Shown here: piece after piece, positions 1-12,624 of the stretch
How the letters are laid out: every line of letters starts with the position of its first letter
Numbering within the stretch: position 1 is the first letter of the stretch
Made by a program: the position numbers and the translations under genes
The notes under the pieces: generated by a model
What the model was told of the DNA's origin: nothing
Seen by the model: only the letters and a program-made list of their open reading frames with translations
The model's database searches: none
Assembly: GCA_964017195.1 (NCBI GenBank)
Contig: OZ024894.1
Location: 35,797,614 to 35,861,613, forward strand
Direction of reading: 5' to 3'
Length of the DNA: 64,000 nucleotides
DNA from: Siderastrea radians
Taxonomy: Eukaryota; Cnidaria; Anthozoa; Scleractinia; Rhizangiidae

Positions 1-1284
1 TGCAGATATTTATATCGAAAAGAGGTGTGGAAGAAGGAGGGGGGAAGGGTGGGGGAGGTGATGGAAGTGGACGACATTTTGAATCAAGGCAAACACGGCG
101 CGAAAATGCTACTATCATCAGGAATCTGCCAATATAACGCACAGACGAACGTATACAAGTACAGTATTAGCAAAGTCTTCACATTTGGACGTCAAAATCT
201 TTAACAAAATTCCCACGGCACAACAAATAGTAAATTAAGAACATGTTATTAGATACATGTTATAAAGTAACATTACGCCTAGTTATGTAAAACGTCGAAG
301 CCAAGATTTAGCTTAGCGCTTTTGACATTGCTTATCTATTTGATTCGAAGGAGGACATCGAAACGGTAAGTCCTTGTTGTCTTGTGCTCATGGCATTTAT
401 AAGTGATCACGTTAGATTTTTGCCACCAAATAAGGATTAGAGTATTACAGCCACACAAAGTGGAAATTAATGTCAGTAACGTTATAAAATATTAGTAAAA
501 GTGAAGACAATTAATAGTCCAAAACTGAAGTTGCAAACGAGTAGAAATTTTTCACATGCAGGTAGTTAACTTCTGAGACAGTCACCGAAATTGGACAGCT
601 TTAGCTCTTTTCTTATGGTTTGATTTAAAACGTGACCTGTTTTAATGAGTGGTTTCAACTTTTACGATTGAGGAAAAGACACATCCCCGATGACCATTCA
701 ATGGAAAGCTGTTATTGGCAGTGGTTTTCTGTGCCGCTGTGCCGGGTAAGGTTGTTCTACACTTTGGGTCATTGGAAGAAACCCGTAACTGCACATGTGC
801 AATGACCATTTAATTGAAAGCCATTAAACTTAACTTTTTCTGTTGCCTGCTTGTCACAAATGTCAAACTTACAGTTGGGCCCTCTTAGCAACCCATGGGA
901 TTTACTCCTAGAGGCTGGGCGTCTTTGTTTTTATTTTCAACTTTCTCCACCGCTGGATAACTGAACCAAAGTGTCGAACATTAAACAAATCAGTGAATGA
1001 AACTACCCGTTTTCGCTGAGACAAAGCTGAGAGCTTTGAATAAAAAGGGCATATCCCTGCTCTACAGACCGTGAACGAATCAATGAAATGGTTTAATGGT
1101 TAAGTGATCAGTGACAGGTGAACTTTCATTTTCACGATCGAATAGTTCATGAGGCGGTAAACTAGCGCCAGCGGCTCTTCAACGTGTTAATTGTCGGGTG
1201 TGAAGTGGCGTCCCTGTGTTTAGGATTGAAATCTCTTTTCATGTTGACGAAGTTGCGACCGAGATTTTTAACTCGGACGGAAAA
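1..1284. other. Upstream flank without a recognised gene
   Basis: No long reading frame or recognisable protein motif is present. The last part should contain the promoter and 5' untranslated region of the secreted-protein gene that starts at 1285, but I see no convincing TATA box. Confidence 0.4.
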
Positions 1285-4243
1285 ATGAATGGGAATACAT
1301 CTGTTCTTTTGACTTTTTTCTTACTCATTAAGTTGATTTTCATGTACTTGAGCGATGGGCAGTCCACCGACATACAGGATTCGACAGCTTCAAGGCAAGG
1401 TGAATTGGAAGCGAGGCAGAAAGAGGTAGGGAAACTCAATGAAAGAAAATTAAGGTACCTTGTGATCCTGAATCTTGAGTTGGGTTTACAAACTAAGTGG
1501 AGTGGTCATTTCATGTTCAGCGGGCGAATATCTCAGACTGAACGAGCCAGAAACGAGTTTACCATGAACCGTAAATCCCTTACTGGAATGGTATAGTGAG
1601 CTACTTTGACATTTTAGAGAGAAACTGTCAGTTATTTTATTTAGATAACGTCCATAAGAAGATAATCTAAACGATTGACAATGACCAGGACCCCTGGGAA
1701 GATCTTCATAATATTTTTTTTTCATGGAAAAAAAATCGCAACTGAACCACACGGCAATTGTTTGGTCTTGGTTGATTTGTTAACCGAGCTTGGGAAAAAT
1801 TCTATCAAGGCATTTAAGCTGAACATATTTTAAGCTCCGTTAGTTTAATCAGGTTAAGTGTCAGTTGCAGACCCAGTTCAGTGAACAGCTCTGTGCCTGA
1901 ATTATTTCGATGTTACGCTTACGCTTCATCAATGTTTGCTTGAGATATGGAAAAGTGAACATCACTTGTCAATCGATTCCTAACACGAAATCCTTTTTAA
2001 TTGTCACTCGTAGGAGTGGGCCGAAACCAGTTTTCAAATCGATCCAACACGAGTGCGATATCTTACCGGTATTTAGCATTATTTTCTATATTCGTTATCG
2101 ATATCGATACTATAACGCCAAACTCATAAAATGTCATCCAAGATTTTGTGAAATTCAGTACTTGTGCTGAAAGGACTCCGCTCCCAAGAAGAAAAAAATT
2201 TCGCGAACACAGCGAAAAATCTACAAAAAAATTTTCTTAGCCAGTGGCATCCTTATGCGACCCTTATCACCAATATTTCTCGCGAGTATCTATATTTTAC
2301 AGTCACGCCCAAATATCGATGATATCGACGTTTAGAGCCACCCTTAGTCACTTGCATGGTACTGTGGAACTCCACCTTATCTACGGTCACTGTACTAATA
2401 CGGCCACCTTGCTTTACTAGTCATTTTGAATTGGTCTCCCAAAAAGCTTAAGGTGATTCCATTCAATTGCATTGTGCATCCTTTCTGTACATCATTTTTA
2501 TTTTATTGTTTCAATGTACTAGGTGTAATTATTAAATGTGGAAAGTTTCAATAAATACCCACTATAACTTCTTTTTCGATGGAATCACCTTAATTCGGCT
2601 ATATTGTCAATAAGGCAGCCTCGCAGGTATGGCACCAAATTGTCACCGATTAACGGGTTTCCACTGTACTTGTTAAGTCGTTCAAGTAAATGTGAAAAAA
2701 CTCAGTGAAATAAAAAAAAAAAAAGAAAAGGAAGAGGGAGAAAAAGAAAAAAAAGAAAAAGGAGAAGATTTTATCGCGTCATCAGCCATTTATCCGCGTA
2801 ACTGAGTGCTGTTCAAAATTCTGTCCGATTGTCCACTTCAGGTCACGTGACGTTCTTTGGAAAATTGTTCATTTGTATTCCTAGAAAGAATGCATTTTTG
2901 CACATAAAGATGACGAAACTTGAAATAAAAAATATAGCCAGTATATAGTTACATGATCTAAGATGGAGGAACACCTGATCCACTTTAATTTGTTCTAATT
3001 CCCTCCCCTCCACCCCTCCCCCAATAAAAATATTCCTGGTTGGTTATCTTTGTTCTGCACTAACCCCCTTTATTTCAACACTTTTTAATAGGAAGGGACG
3101 GGGAGGGGTTATTCGAGGGAATCAGGAAATTTAAGAGAGACTTCGCACTTCCATGTCCATGTTAGTCCAATCTTTGTAAAAGCTTTGTAAAAGCTCGCCT
3201 CTGATTGATATATTGCGATTTTCTATTTTATAGAGCAAATTATAATCAGGATTCAACACTGTACAAACACCAACCTCTTATGTTAAAAAAGGGTCCATCC
3301 CGGTTAATTTCGAATGGAAAGAGCAACACGCCGTCAAATTATGGTGTCGCATTATAATTGAATAAGGGTAGATTTTCAGTAAGGAGTATTTTTACATGAC
3401 GTACTGCGTAAGGACATTCTTTTCTATCTGGCTTAACCTGTGTCTGAAATCAAATCAGAGAGCACCCATGAACTGCTTGCTTTGTTCCACTATGACATTT
3501 TCTGTCGCAATAAAAACTCATGATTAATTTTAATTTTGTTGTTGCCTACAACGCAGGAAAATTCGAGAATAGAACATGCAGATTACGCTTCATTCCTGGA
3601 CTCCTTTATCCAAACAAAACGCAGAAAGAAGAAACTTGTCCCAAGAATAGTCCCCTTGTACAAAAGAAAAAACATCCCTGTTCATCAAAGCGGGATTAAA
3701 GACGAAATCACTCATGCTCTCGAACAACACATTGAAGGTATGGAGCCGCATTTTAGATCAGCATCCTTTCAACAGCTGTGGCAGGAGCTAAGAGAACCGC
3801 TGACCGATGTCATGAGACCGCGGAAGCTGGAGGAAATGCTAAGTGATCTCGATAAGTGTAACCTTGGCAACGTGGTTCACCCTTACGAATTTCCAACAGA
3901 TGTGGATGGTATAAATAGAGACTTAGCCATATGCAAAATCGGCGAAATTCTGGAGAAGAATACAGAAACTTCACCTTATCCAGAAAACAAAGGCAATTAT
4001 GCTCACCTGTGGAGCATGCTCAAAAATCCGCTGACCAGCTGTTTTAACGTCGCACAGCTGTCTTCGTTAATGGACGAATTGGCGCAGTGTTTGCCTCGTT
4101 TTGAGCTAGCGGGAATTAAGTACGAGGTGCCGAGTAAAATGTCCGAAGTGAAAAGAGATGTGGTCATTTGCAAAGTCGATGAAGTTCTGAATACCCCTTA
4201 CAACTACGAGGATTCATCAGGAAATGGTAAACAAGATAATTGA
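1285..4243 (+). CDS. Putative secreted protein with two tandem 77-residue repeats (two exons)
   Basis: I do not recognise this family. Exon 1 (1285-1425) starts MNGNTSVLLTFFLLIKLIF, a hydrophobic signal peptide, and ends at a GAG|GTAGGG donor in phase 0. Exon 2 (3557-4243) follows a TTGTTGTTGCCTACAACGCAG acceptor, also phase 0, and runs in frame to TGA, giving about 275 residues. After a basic stretch (KRRKKK, about 68-73, a possible proprotein-cleavage site) come two repeats with the pattern LWxxLxxPLT, then L, then C, then YExP, then RDxxICKxxExL. The tryptophans lie at about 122 and 199, a period of 77. There are five cysteines after the signal. AATAAA lies 40 bases past the stop. The exon join is inferred from phase and splice signals; further exons in the 2.1-kb gap, or a donor at 4227 extending the 3' end, are possible. 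Part of exon 2 is duplicated at 41747. Confidence 0.45.
2448..2593. mobile_element. Short inverted-repeat element with TTAA target duplication
   Basis: The 146-bp interval begins TTAAGGTGATTCCAT and ends with its exact reverse complement. TTAA on both sides fits the target duplication of piggyBac- or Kolobok-like elements. It lies in the predicted intron of the secreted-protein gene. A left end of the same type (TTAAGGTGATTCGAT) is at 34226, but I find no matching right end there. Confidence 0.6.
2709..2762. repeat. Polypurine (A/G) tract
   Basis: About 50 bases consist only of A and G on the plus strand. It is low-complexity sequence inside the predicted intron. Confidence 0.7.
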
Positions 4244-4690
4244 GCTCGCCCCTGACTTCCTTCTTGCGAATACATTTTTTAAATAAAAAGAACAAATAGA
4301 TGCGTTCAATGTAAGTGTGGGTGAATATTGAGCAGGAAAAATAGGGAAGGTTGTCCCAACCAACCACCAACTCTGATTCTGACTCTGACTCTGCACTGAT
4401 TCTTAGTAAAGAAAAAAGAAAGCAATATAGTGTAATTGCTCAATGAATACCCCGGCAGAGACAGCCTAGGGAAAAATCACGTATATACACGAAGAATGGC
4501 TGCTCACCAACTGCAAAAAATGTTAATTGAACAATTTAAGAAACAATTAAATGGTAGATTCCTTTTATACTTCAAAACTAGAAGGACGCAAAGAATGGCA
4601 ATGAAAAAAAAGGTGAACTTCGAGAATTCTTTTCGCTTCCTACTAGCCGATTGCCAAAATGCTGATTGCAACTCTACGATAGAATGACGT
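4083..4690 (+). repeat. Left copy of a duplicated segment (partner 41747-42385)
   Basis: From the second repeat of the secreted-protein gene through its 3' untranslated region, this matches 41747-42385 nearly base for base in long runs, in the same orientation. Shared landmarks are the GTGCCGAGT and GTGGTCATTTGCA stretches, the AT-rich tail and the GGCTGCTCACCAACTGCA block near 4500. Copy 2 begins in mid-exon. Confidence 0.85.
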
Positions 4691-4758
4691 ACCAGCCAGA
4701 ACTGAACTGGTTCCCTGATTCACGAAGTCGATTTCTGATACAGAAACTGGAGTTAGGT

Positions 4759-5186
4759 GTCCGTTCCGGGCTAAGTTTCTTTTTACGCCCACTTCAAGAT
4801 GGCGGCCGATCAACGTTTTGGCAGATAAAAAGAAAACAACTGTTTAAACAACTCAAAAATTGGTTGGATTCAAACAAATTCTCCGCTGCTTCTCTAAATT
4901 TGCACTACCGAAATGTTAGTTTCTCCAACTAGTTTCTTTTAATCGTGTATATCGTGACACCTTGCAGTGTACGAACACTGGTCGTTTTCTTATAATAACC
5001 AATCAAATATTTGTCTAAACATAAATTGCGACCTATCACTGAAGCCAAACAGTAAAACAGTGCTTAATTCTAAATGTTTGTCGCTTTATGAACCTGAAAA
5101 CGTAAAATGTTGTTCAAGATAATTAAAGACGCAGATGTCTGCCATCTTGAAGTGGGCGTAAAAAGAAAATTGGCCCGTTCCGGAGC
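4759..5186. mobile_element. Inverted-repeat element (MITE-like)
   Basis: An arm of about 40 bases (4761-4803, containing TTTCTTTTTACGCCCACTTC) recurs as its reverse complement at 5143-5186, with roughly 340 bases between. No coding potential is seen inside and I could not define a target duplication. Confidence 0.5.
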
Positions 5187-5295
5187 GCTCTCGGTCTGTG
5201 GGACAAGAGTTCCCGGGAAGCCTGCTCAGAGCTAGGGTACCAGCTTTGATTTGACTTGATAACAAACATTGAAAAATGCATTTATTTGAGCCATG

Positions 5296-5508
5296 GGATA
5301 ATTCCACCTTAATTAATTTGTAGAAAATAAATAATTATGTAATGGAAAAGGTTTTTTTAGTCTTTTCTTGCCTCTGCCAGTTAAGTCAAGAACACCAGTT
5401 TAAACATGGCTGTCATAAAAACGTTAAATTTGCATGTACCACAAAGAGTTTAGAGGTTTCAACATTTGTGGTCTCTTTTCACAGTGCATATGCCTGCGCT
5501 CATCGCAA

Positions 5509-5510
<2 letters not shown>
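5296..5510 (+). repeat. Duplicated marker (partner 46292-46480)
   Basis: GGGATAATTNCACC, AATAATTATGTAATGGAAAA and TCTCTTTTNACAGTGCAT are shared in order with 46292-46480, same strand. Both copies run into AAT-rich sequence. It is the second colinear marker of the proposed tandem duplication. Confidence 0.75.
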
Positions 5511-5552
<42 letters not shown>

Positions 5553-5556
5553 TAAT
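5508..5556. repeat. (AAT)n microsatellite
   Basis: About 14 AAT units directly abut the inverted duplicate that starts at 5558. Confidence 0.9.
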
Positions 5557-5557
5557 A

Positions 5558-6260
5558 ACAATTTTTGGAGTTTTAAGGGATTTTCGGTTCACCCGAGGGA
5601 ACGCTTGTGACGGCCCATATCAAGGCTAAAATTTTACCTTACTTTGAAGATCAATTTAACAAGAACTAACAAACCCTGTACAAAACACTAACACCACAGC
5701 CAGTTATAATAAGTCTTTTTTAATTCACTAAAGCGAAATTTGTGACCGTTGAGTTTGAATCCAGCTGGCAGTGAGACTAACGACACCTCCGTTGCACAGC
5801 TTAATCAAACACGCGAAGACCGACCAATTTCAAAACGTATTTTTGAAAAAGTGGGGGGGGGGGGAGGGGGGCTATTTCAACTAAACTAACACAGCTGAAA
5901 AGTAGGCACCACAGGAAATGTCATCACCGAGAAAAACCTTGCGGTCAGTCCTTGATAAAAAATATATAACTCTGTGAACTTGCCTAGTTTCGACGATCTC
6001 CAAGTTTTGCCTCGATTTTGAGAGACTTGTCAACATGAAGCGTGGCATCAAATTCCCTCGTAGTCAGATCTAAAACCATCAGAAATAAAGGAAACACCAA
6101 TCTGATTGTCTTAAAGTTCAAGTGGAAGCGAATAAATTGGTTTTAAACCACTAAAGCTTGACTTACCAAGAGCGTCCATTTTCCAGGAGTAAGCTTGTTA
6201 GCTTCGAATTTCGCTCGATGATTCCGTAAGAAGAAAAAATTCTGACGCCCATACTTTCGC
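5558..6260 (-). repeat. Inverted duplicate, copy 1 (partner 12625-13290)
   Basis: Read on the minus strand, about 650-700 bases match 12625-13290 throughout. Both copies hold a GGAAAATGGACGC start-like site (ATG at 6179-6177 on the minus strand) followed within a few codons by a GTAAGTCAAGCTT donor. This could be a dispersed repeat or the first exon and intron of a duplicated gene. A G-run near 5851-5870 is copy-specific. Confidence 0.75.
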
Positions 6261-6721
6261 TTACTGTTGCATATGAAGTAGATTAAGGTGATTTCTTTGT
6301 ATTTTCTGTTCCATATTAGTCGTAAATTGGATTTCTTCCACGGAGAAACGAACATTGAGAAACGAACATTGAGCTATGAAACCCAACGACGAACGGCCAT
6401 GCTTACCTCAGTCTATACGGCAGCCGCTGACCAACTCAAAGCGTAGGCTCATGAGGGGACGTGGGATTTTGGCGGCAACGAGGGGGTTTAGGCCATAGGG
6501 GGTGGCTAGGTGGGTGGAGCAGGATTTGGAGACTGAGATTTGGAGATGATTTAATTTTGCCGAGGAGAGTCTTCGAATTTAGATTTGTTAAGCGTTAAAC
6601 TTAACTAACGAATTAAAAAAATCACGAGACAACTTTAATAGGAATGAAAGGCAAACTGCGGTGACGAACATGAGAAGACAACACATGTTGTAAAAGCATT
6701 GATTTATGAACTTATCGTTTC

Positions 6722-6754
<33 letters not shown>

Positions 6755-7345
6755 TTGGGAGCATTACAAATAAATTTAAACGCAAAGTGAAAAACTGGTA
6801 CCTAATCAGGAAAATGAAAAATTATTAACAGACAGACTTCAGTTAGAAATCCTGCAAAACAAAACAAAACCTAGCTGCTAAACTTTTTCTTTACATGTCT
6901 TTACATGTCTTACATGTCTTTGTCTTGTCAAGTTCATCACCGCAGTTTGCTTTTTATTCCAATAGAAGTTGAGATGGCCGAAGAATAAGAGTGTTTACGA
7001 GCCAACTTCTTAAAGACATTATTTTCGGCATTACTTATGCCATCTTTATTTTAAGTTCCGCCCCCCCCCCTTACGATACCAATACCGTTACAAAAGAGGG
7101 TGTCTTGTACTGTCTTATACAAATACCGTTACAAAGTGTCAGGCACTGTCTGACGCCGGAAAGAACAAAGACTAAAATAAAAAGATATTTAAATGTTGAA
7201 TTATGTTCTTTCCATTCACAGCAAAAAAAGTTATCTGAGAAAAAAAAGAAAAAAGAGAAAGAACAGTATTTATTAAAATAATCACAAAACTACCTGATCC
7301 TATAGGAACGACTTCTTCAAATAGCTACCAAATGTCCTGAGCCAT
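6261..7345. other. Intergenic, nothing recognised
   Basis: The reading frames here are short and without motifs. A short direct repeat (TTTACATGTCT, three times around 6890-6920) and a C-run near 7062 are the only structure seen. Confidence 0.4.
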
Positions 7346-7353
7346 CTCCAAAT

Positions 7354-7743
7354 TTCGGGGAGGGGGGAGGGTACTCCCTTATATGATCTAGATACGGTTT
7401 TCGAGCTGTTTTAGTCTGAAATAGGGTGTAGATTTGGACCAATTTGGTCTAAAATAGGGTAAGGTTTCTACGATTTGGTCTGGAATTGGGTATGGTTTTC
7501 AGAAGAAGCTACTTTTTTATTATAATCTTCTCTTGAGAAGTGTGTTTTGAGTAGTTTCGGAAATTTGAAGTCCTTCTCAAACGCCTATACAAACTGTAGC
7601 TGTTCTTGGGCAGGTCTGAAATAGTGTATCGAATTTTGGGTCAGGTCTGAGGGAAAATCACATATTTTGGTCTGCAATAGGGTAAGGGTTTTAAAGAGGG
7701 CGCTGCAAACTCCCACCCAAATTTTTGGGCACTATCCCCCGGG
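7354..7743. mobile_element. CCCGGG-ended dispersed element, copy 1
   Basis: This 390-bp element is flanked by a perfect 8-bp direct repeat, CTCCAAAT (7346-7353 and 7744-7751). Its right end is CCCCCGGG; the left end is a degenerate TTCGGGGAGGGG. Inside are loose tandem repeats of about 20-30 bases with the core GTCTRAAATAGGGTA. Copies with the same design are at 29349-29670 and 47312-47695. Confidence 0.75.
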
Positions 7744-7751
7744 CTCCAAAT

Positions 7752-10700
7752 TAACCGCAGCTCTTCCTCGCACATACCTCTTACCGCCGGTATGCTCGGG
7801 GTACTGGCATGTCACTTTAGAACTCCTCCAAAACTTTCCTAACATATGGCGATGCCTGTAGCATATTTACATTCTATGTAAACCCTCTTGAGAGAAGTTA
7901 AATAGGCCAGCTCTTGCAAGTATTACCTCTTTTTTACTGAGGGCCTCTTTGGAAAGATGACAGCCGATCAGATGATTTTCTACTTAAATCGTTGCAGTCT
8001 GCCAACCGAACAACACCACTTGCACCACGCGCGGGACCACAGTTTTTTCCATCTTTGCTTCTCAAGAAGCAGTCCGAAGACATAACGAATCCTGATACAC
8101 GACCTGGCTGTTTTGAAGAGGTGCGCGCAGGTGCGGGGGATCAATTTGTACAATTGACACGTGTATGAATCGAACAGAGAAAAACAAACAAGCCTTGTTT
8201 CACAGAAAAAATATGTCAAAAAAGTAGGGTAAATACGCATGGTTGTCTCATATCTACTCTGATTATTGATTCTCTTCGAATGTTAGAAGTAGTATAACAA
8301 TGATACCAGAAAAACCTAACCTGTTATCTGTTGGCCGGTTTTCCGAGCTTCTGGAAGTCGTTTTGAGCGATAAGTTACAGCGGTATAAACCATCCATGTC
8401 CACCGAAGAACGGAGCAACTTCACACGCGAATTCCAATTGCGTGTTCAGCAATTGCACAACGTAGAAAGTTAGAGGTAAGAATTTTGCATTTTGTTTAAT
8501 ATAACTATGACTAGCTTGTATCTTCAGGTGGTTGTTCGCTCTTTCAGTTGGTTTATTTGAGAATTATAAGTCATAGCAGTTACTAAGCATTAACAATAAC
8601 CTCGGGTTTTTGGCGCATAAATAAGGCTACAAGATTGCATTTACAATCGTTATACATGTATGCCGAGTTTACAAACGTAAATTTCGAGCTCTGCATAATA
8701 TTTTCACACACTAAAATATTTCATTTTTGTCGCTTTCACACTGCGGCTGCAGGCCTTCCTAAGCCTCTCACAAGCCAACACTCAAGACAACCAAAAAGTT
8801 GTAACACAATGTAAACCCAAATATAAAAAAACTGGCCTAACTGCTCAGTGCTGTGGCTTTTCACAGGCAAGCAGGTGCTCCAAGCTGTTCCATGTTCAAG
8901 CTTTTTAGGTGAGGCAGAAATGACATCATATCAAGATGAGCATGCCCCTAAGTTTATGACAGTGTATCACTTAATATAATTATGGAGTCCACCCTTCGAA
9001 CAGTTGCTATCTAAGTACCCTCAGGAGGGGGGGGGGGGGGGATGGTTGACCCATAAAAATTGAAGGAATTGATTGTTGAAATTTTTGAAAGAAAAAAAAA
9101 AAGAACAAAAACTTCTTTTGTGGGTGTCACATATGTTCATTGTTACTCCAAGAAGTACTTATACCTCTTGAAAAGTTGTTCCTACCAGCATGAATTTCTG
9201 ACATCATGGTACATTAAAACCTTAGAAAGTATCAAAACATGCTGACAATGGTCATTTTTAATTCAAACACCCTAAGTGGTACCGAAGCATGAATTGTAAG
9301 CACGGTGACCCCTGCACTACACTATGGGAGCCCCTCCCCTCTCACCTCCTAGGCTAAGTACCGCTCTGTAGTAATTGAAGAAAATAATATATAGATTTAT
9401 CCAAGCCTAAAAGCGGAGCCCCCTTTTTGTTTTGTTTGTTTGTTTCTTTTTTTGCTGGCAGTTATTACTTTGTGAAAATACTCTCATTCAAGTCGTTCAA
9501 TTAAAAAAAAAACAAAACAAAACAAAAAAAAAAAAAAAAACGAAACGGCGTATAAAGAGGAATATTAGTCCACTTGGCCATGAGCGTTTCTTAACATTTT
9601 GTCGTTAATTTTAATACTTAATTCTTTCTTCGTGACAAGCTGCCTATCAGCATGAAAATGCTGGTGTTTTTCCTGGCAAAATGTGTTCGGAACGCCGTAA
9701 AAACCATGGTTGTGGACAGAAAAAAACCAAAAAGCACTAGCTCTGCTATATTTGGCGTCGAAACCGCTGCAAAAAGCTGCGAACTCAAGCGGTTTGCCGA
9801 CCGAGTTCGAACAGAACCGACAAGGCAAATTTGAACTTTTCGCCTGAACTTTATTGCCTAATTTTTTTCGCCTAAATTGAACTTTTCCCCTTCCACCAAA
9901 AAGACAACTGAGTATTCTTTTGAACCTTTTTTCCATTAACAAATTTGTTTTTGACTTTTGTTGTCTTTGCTTGTTTTGCTACAACGCGGGTCAACATGCG
10001 ACTTCGCGCCAAAAACACATGGGATCCAGCACAGAGTTATATCCAGTGTATGAAGTGTATTGGTAGCCCTGTGGTGCGGACGGACGGACGTACGTACGTA
10101 CGTACGGACGATCACGTGACTATTACGTCACTACCAAAATTTCTGGCTTGATAGGTTACCAAATTTCCTTAGCAATGGAGCTCTGCTGACGCGCTAGCGC
10201 GCTGGCTCCGCTACAAAGTTTCGAAACCTTTCTAAGAGTAGTACAACTGTCAACCAAATGTGATGTTAATATTACCTAGCAAGACTGCCAGGCTGTTAAT
10301 GGATATATCAAAGCCCTTGCAGTTTCCACTTTTACTTGAAAAGCTCTCCAAATTTTTAAAGCCAGATTAAATTGAATGGCTATTGGGATTTGTCGTCCCA
10401 GCTTCATACGTATCCAATAAGTGTATTGCCTATAAGCAACATTACTGTATACATGTTCTGAGAGAGAAAGAGGAAACAACAGACTCAAAACATAAGAAAG
10501 ATACACAGATGAGTAAAAGGTAACTCATCAGTAAAGGGATTAAATAAACATGTCAACTACAAAAATAAATATATATTAAATAAATAAACAGGTTAGCTAA
10601 CCAGTAACAACAGTAGAGAAACTACATTATCTCGATTTCACAGTCTTAGAAATAATGAAATCACATTTTATTTGTTTAAGCTAAAATTTTAGAGTTTGCA

Positions 10701-11054
10701 TGTTTTTGCGTTTAACTAACAATCATACGACTTATATGTTGTACATGTAGTACAACTGATTGTACACCCAATACTTGTTAAACCATTAAAGAAGTCATAA
10801 AGTGCACAAGGTTGCTAAGAACTTAACAAGGTATACTGTTTATGTAATCATGTTCATTCATGTAATAAGGGTTTTTGTAATTTTCATTTCATTATTGTTC
10901 CTTGATCTTTTACTACTTTTACGTCACCTTTTGTCAAATATCCTAGTATTTAGCACACAACTCCATAAGCTTTGCAAAATTTTTGATTCTCATCATGTAT
11001 CAATGAAGGATCTTACTATCTCACGAACACAATTTATAGGCTATTCATATGTAA
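7752..11054. other. Intergenic with simple repeats only
   Basis: No gene is supported. There are a G-run at 9028-9040, A/C-rich tracts near 9510-9540, and a short ACGG/ACGT tetranucleotide run at 10078-10110 next to CACGTGAC. Reading frames of 60-125 codons (for example minus strand 9942-9565) show no domain or codon signature. Confidence 0.4.
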
Positions 11055-11345
11055 TTTTCCCTCCCCACTGGTCCCCTGGTCCCTCCCCTGGTCCCAGAGG
11101 TTTTTCTTTTTTTTTTCCCAAACAAAATTCGACCACAAAGCAGCTCTCAGTGTACCCACTGTCAGACCAAACATGCAGTTTTCCCTACCCATCTTGAGAA
11201 CAAGATGTGTAATTTTTCCTACCCATTTTCAGAACTGACAAGGCATAACTGTCAACCCCTAAATCAATTACCATTTTCAGACCTGACTCTTAAGTCAACA
11301 TCCATTCTCAGACCAAAATGGCTCTAAAACCCTTCCCCCCCTCCC
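11055..11345 (-). repeat. Degenerate relative of the CCCGGG-ended element
   Basis: On the minus strand the interval contains repeated GTCTGAAAATGGGTA-like units and a poly-G/poly-C edge, as in the internal repeats of 7354-7743. I found no target duplication, so this is either an old copy or only the internal repeat. Confidence 0.35.
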
Positions 11346-12624
11346 TCCACTCCAAACAAAAAGAGCCAAAAGCAAAATTACGTTCATATGTACGTACTCA
11401 CGCAGGTGGTATCTTATCACAGGATTTGGAGATTGCACGACAGCAAACACTTTCTCGCCCAGTTTGCATTGGTACAAACTTGCCAAAATTTAAATGCACC
11501 TAAATTTTGAGCCCAAGATTGTATACATGCAAAACAACAAACACAGTCACTAGTAACACTTTGCGATGTAGACAGATACATTCAACAGGATTCAAATATA
11601 TTCAACAGGAACTGTAACCTCTGGTTTCGGCTATGTTCACAATTTGAGCTGGATGTCCTGTCGCTGTTGCCGCGAGGATGAAAACTGTACTCACGCAGGA
11701 ACTATAATGGATACATGTATAAGAACCCGGGATAAGAAGCTTTGCTTTACTATGGTCAGTCTAGTTAGTAAGGCAAAAAAACAAACATCGATAAGTGTAC
11801 AAAAGGGCTGCAAAGAACAACAGAAATGCCTCAAATGAAGTGGTAACGCGTTTATTAACAATTCTACGGCGTCATTTTACAGTGTAATGAATAAATAAGC
11901 TTAAACTCTCACCAGTAACTGAAACTTTACCAATTCGGTCGTTTACTTTCGAAGCCATTGCTGTCGGTCGAATATCATCTCAGATTTCGCAGTCCGATTC
12001 TGCGGCAATTAGCTCAAACTGGTATGGCTCTACATTAAATGCCACAGGTTTGAGCTCCTCGGCCGTTTTCAACACAAAGAAAACGGGAGAAAACAGAGAA
12101 TTTTCCAAAAAATGACAACAATACTCGCCTTTGGATCTTGAGCCATCTTTCGCAGCTCATCAACAGTGACGTCACAGAATCAGAGGTCGTTTCCATTCCT
12201 TCCATTCAAGCGCGCGGTCATTTCAGAAACAATTTCGTGAAACCTTCGAATATCTTCGTACTTTTGGCTTTATCGCTCCTTTTAAGGACTCAGGAAGGAA
12301 AATTTCGGTCCAGTTTTGTTTTATAATGATTTCTTTTTGTGTCAAGACACGTTTAAACGGCTAAAGCTGAATTATCAAAATTTTGGTTTATTTGACCTTT
12401 GTGAAAATGTCAATGTAATCCCGGCCAGTGAGCCAGCCCCATTCAAAAGGATTGTCAGCGGTTGCCGTGGAGAGGTAAACATGGCGGTCACGTTATCGGC
12501 ACTCGATGTGCATCGTTTCGTCGTCAAAAAAACTTCGATGTACGACCAACATTAAACGGGAAAGTACAAAGTAATCACCTTGATCTGCTTCATACACTAC
12601 AATAAGCCAAAGTCTGGGTGGCAG

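Noticed and set aside
9565..9942. 125-residue minus-strand ORF
   Set aside because: No domain, signal or splice context, and no better composition than neighbouring noise.
10802..11197. 131-residue hydrophobic ORF
   Set aside because: Leu/Phe/Ile content follows local T-richness, and its end runs into a dispersed repeat.
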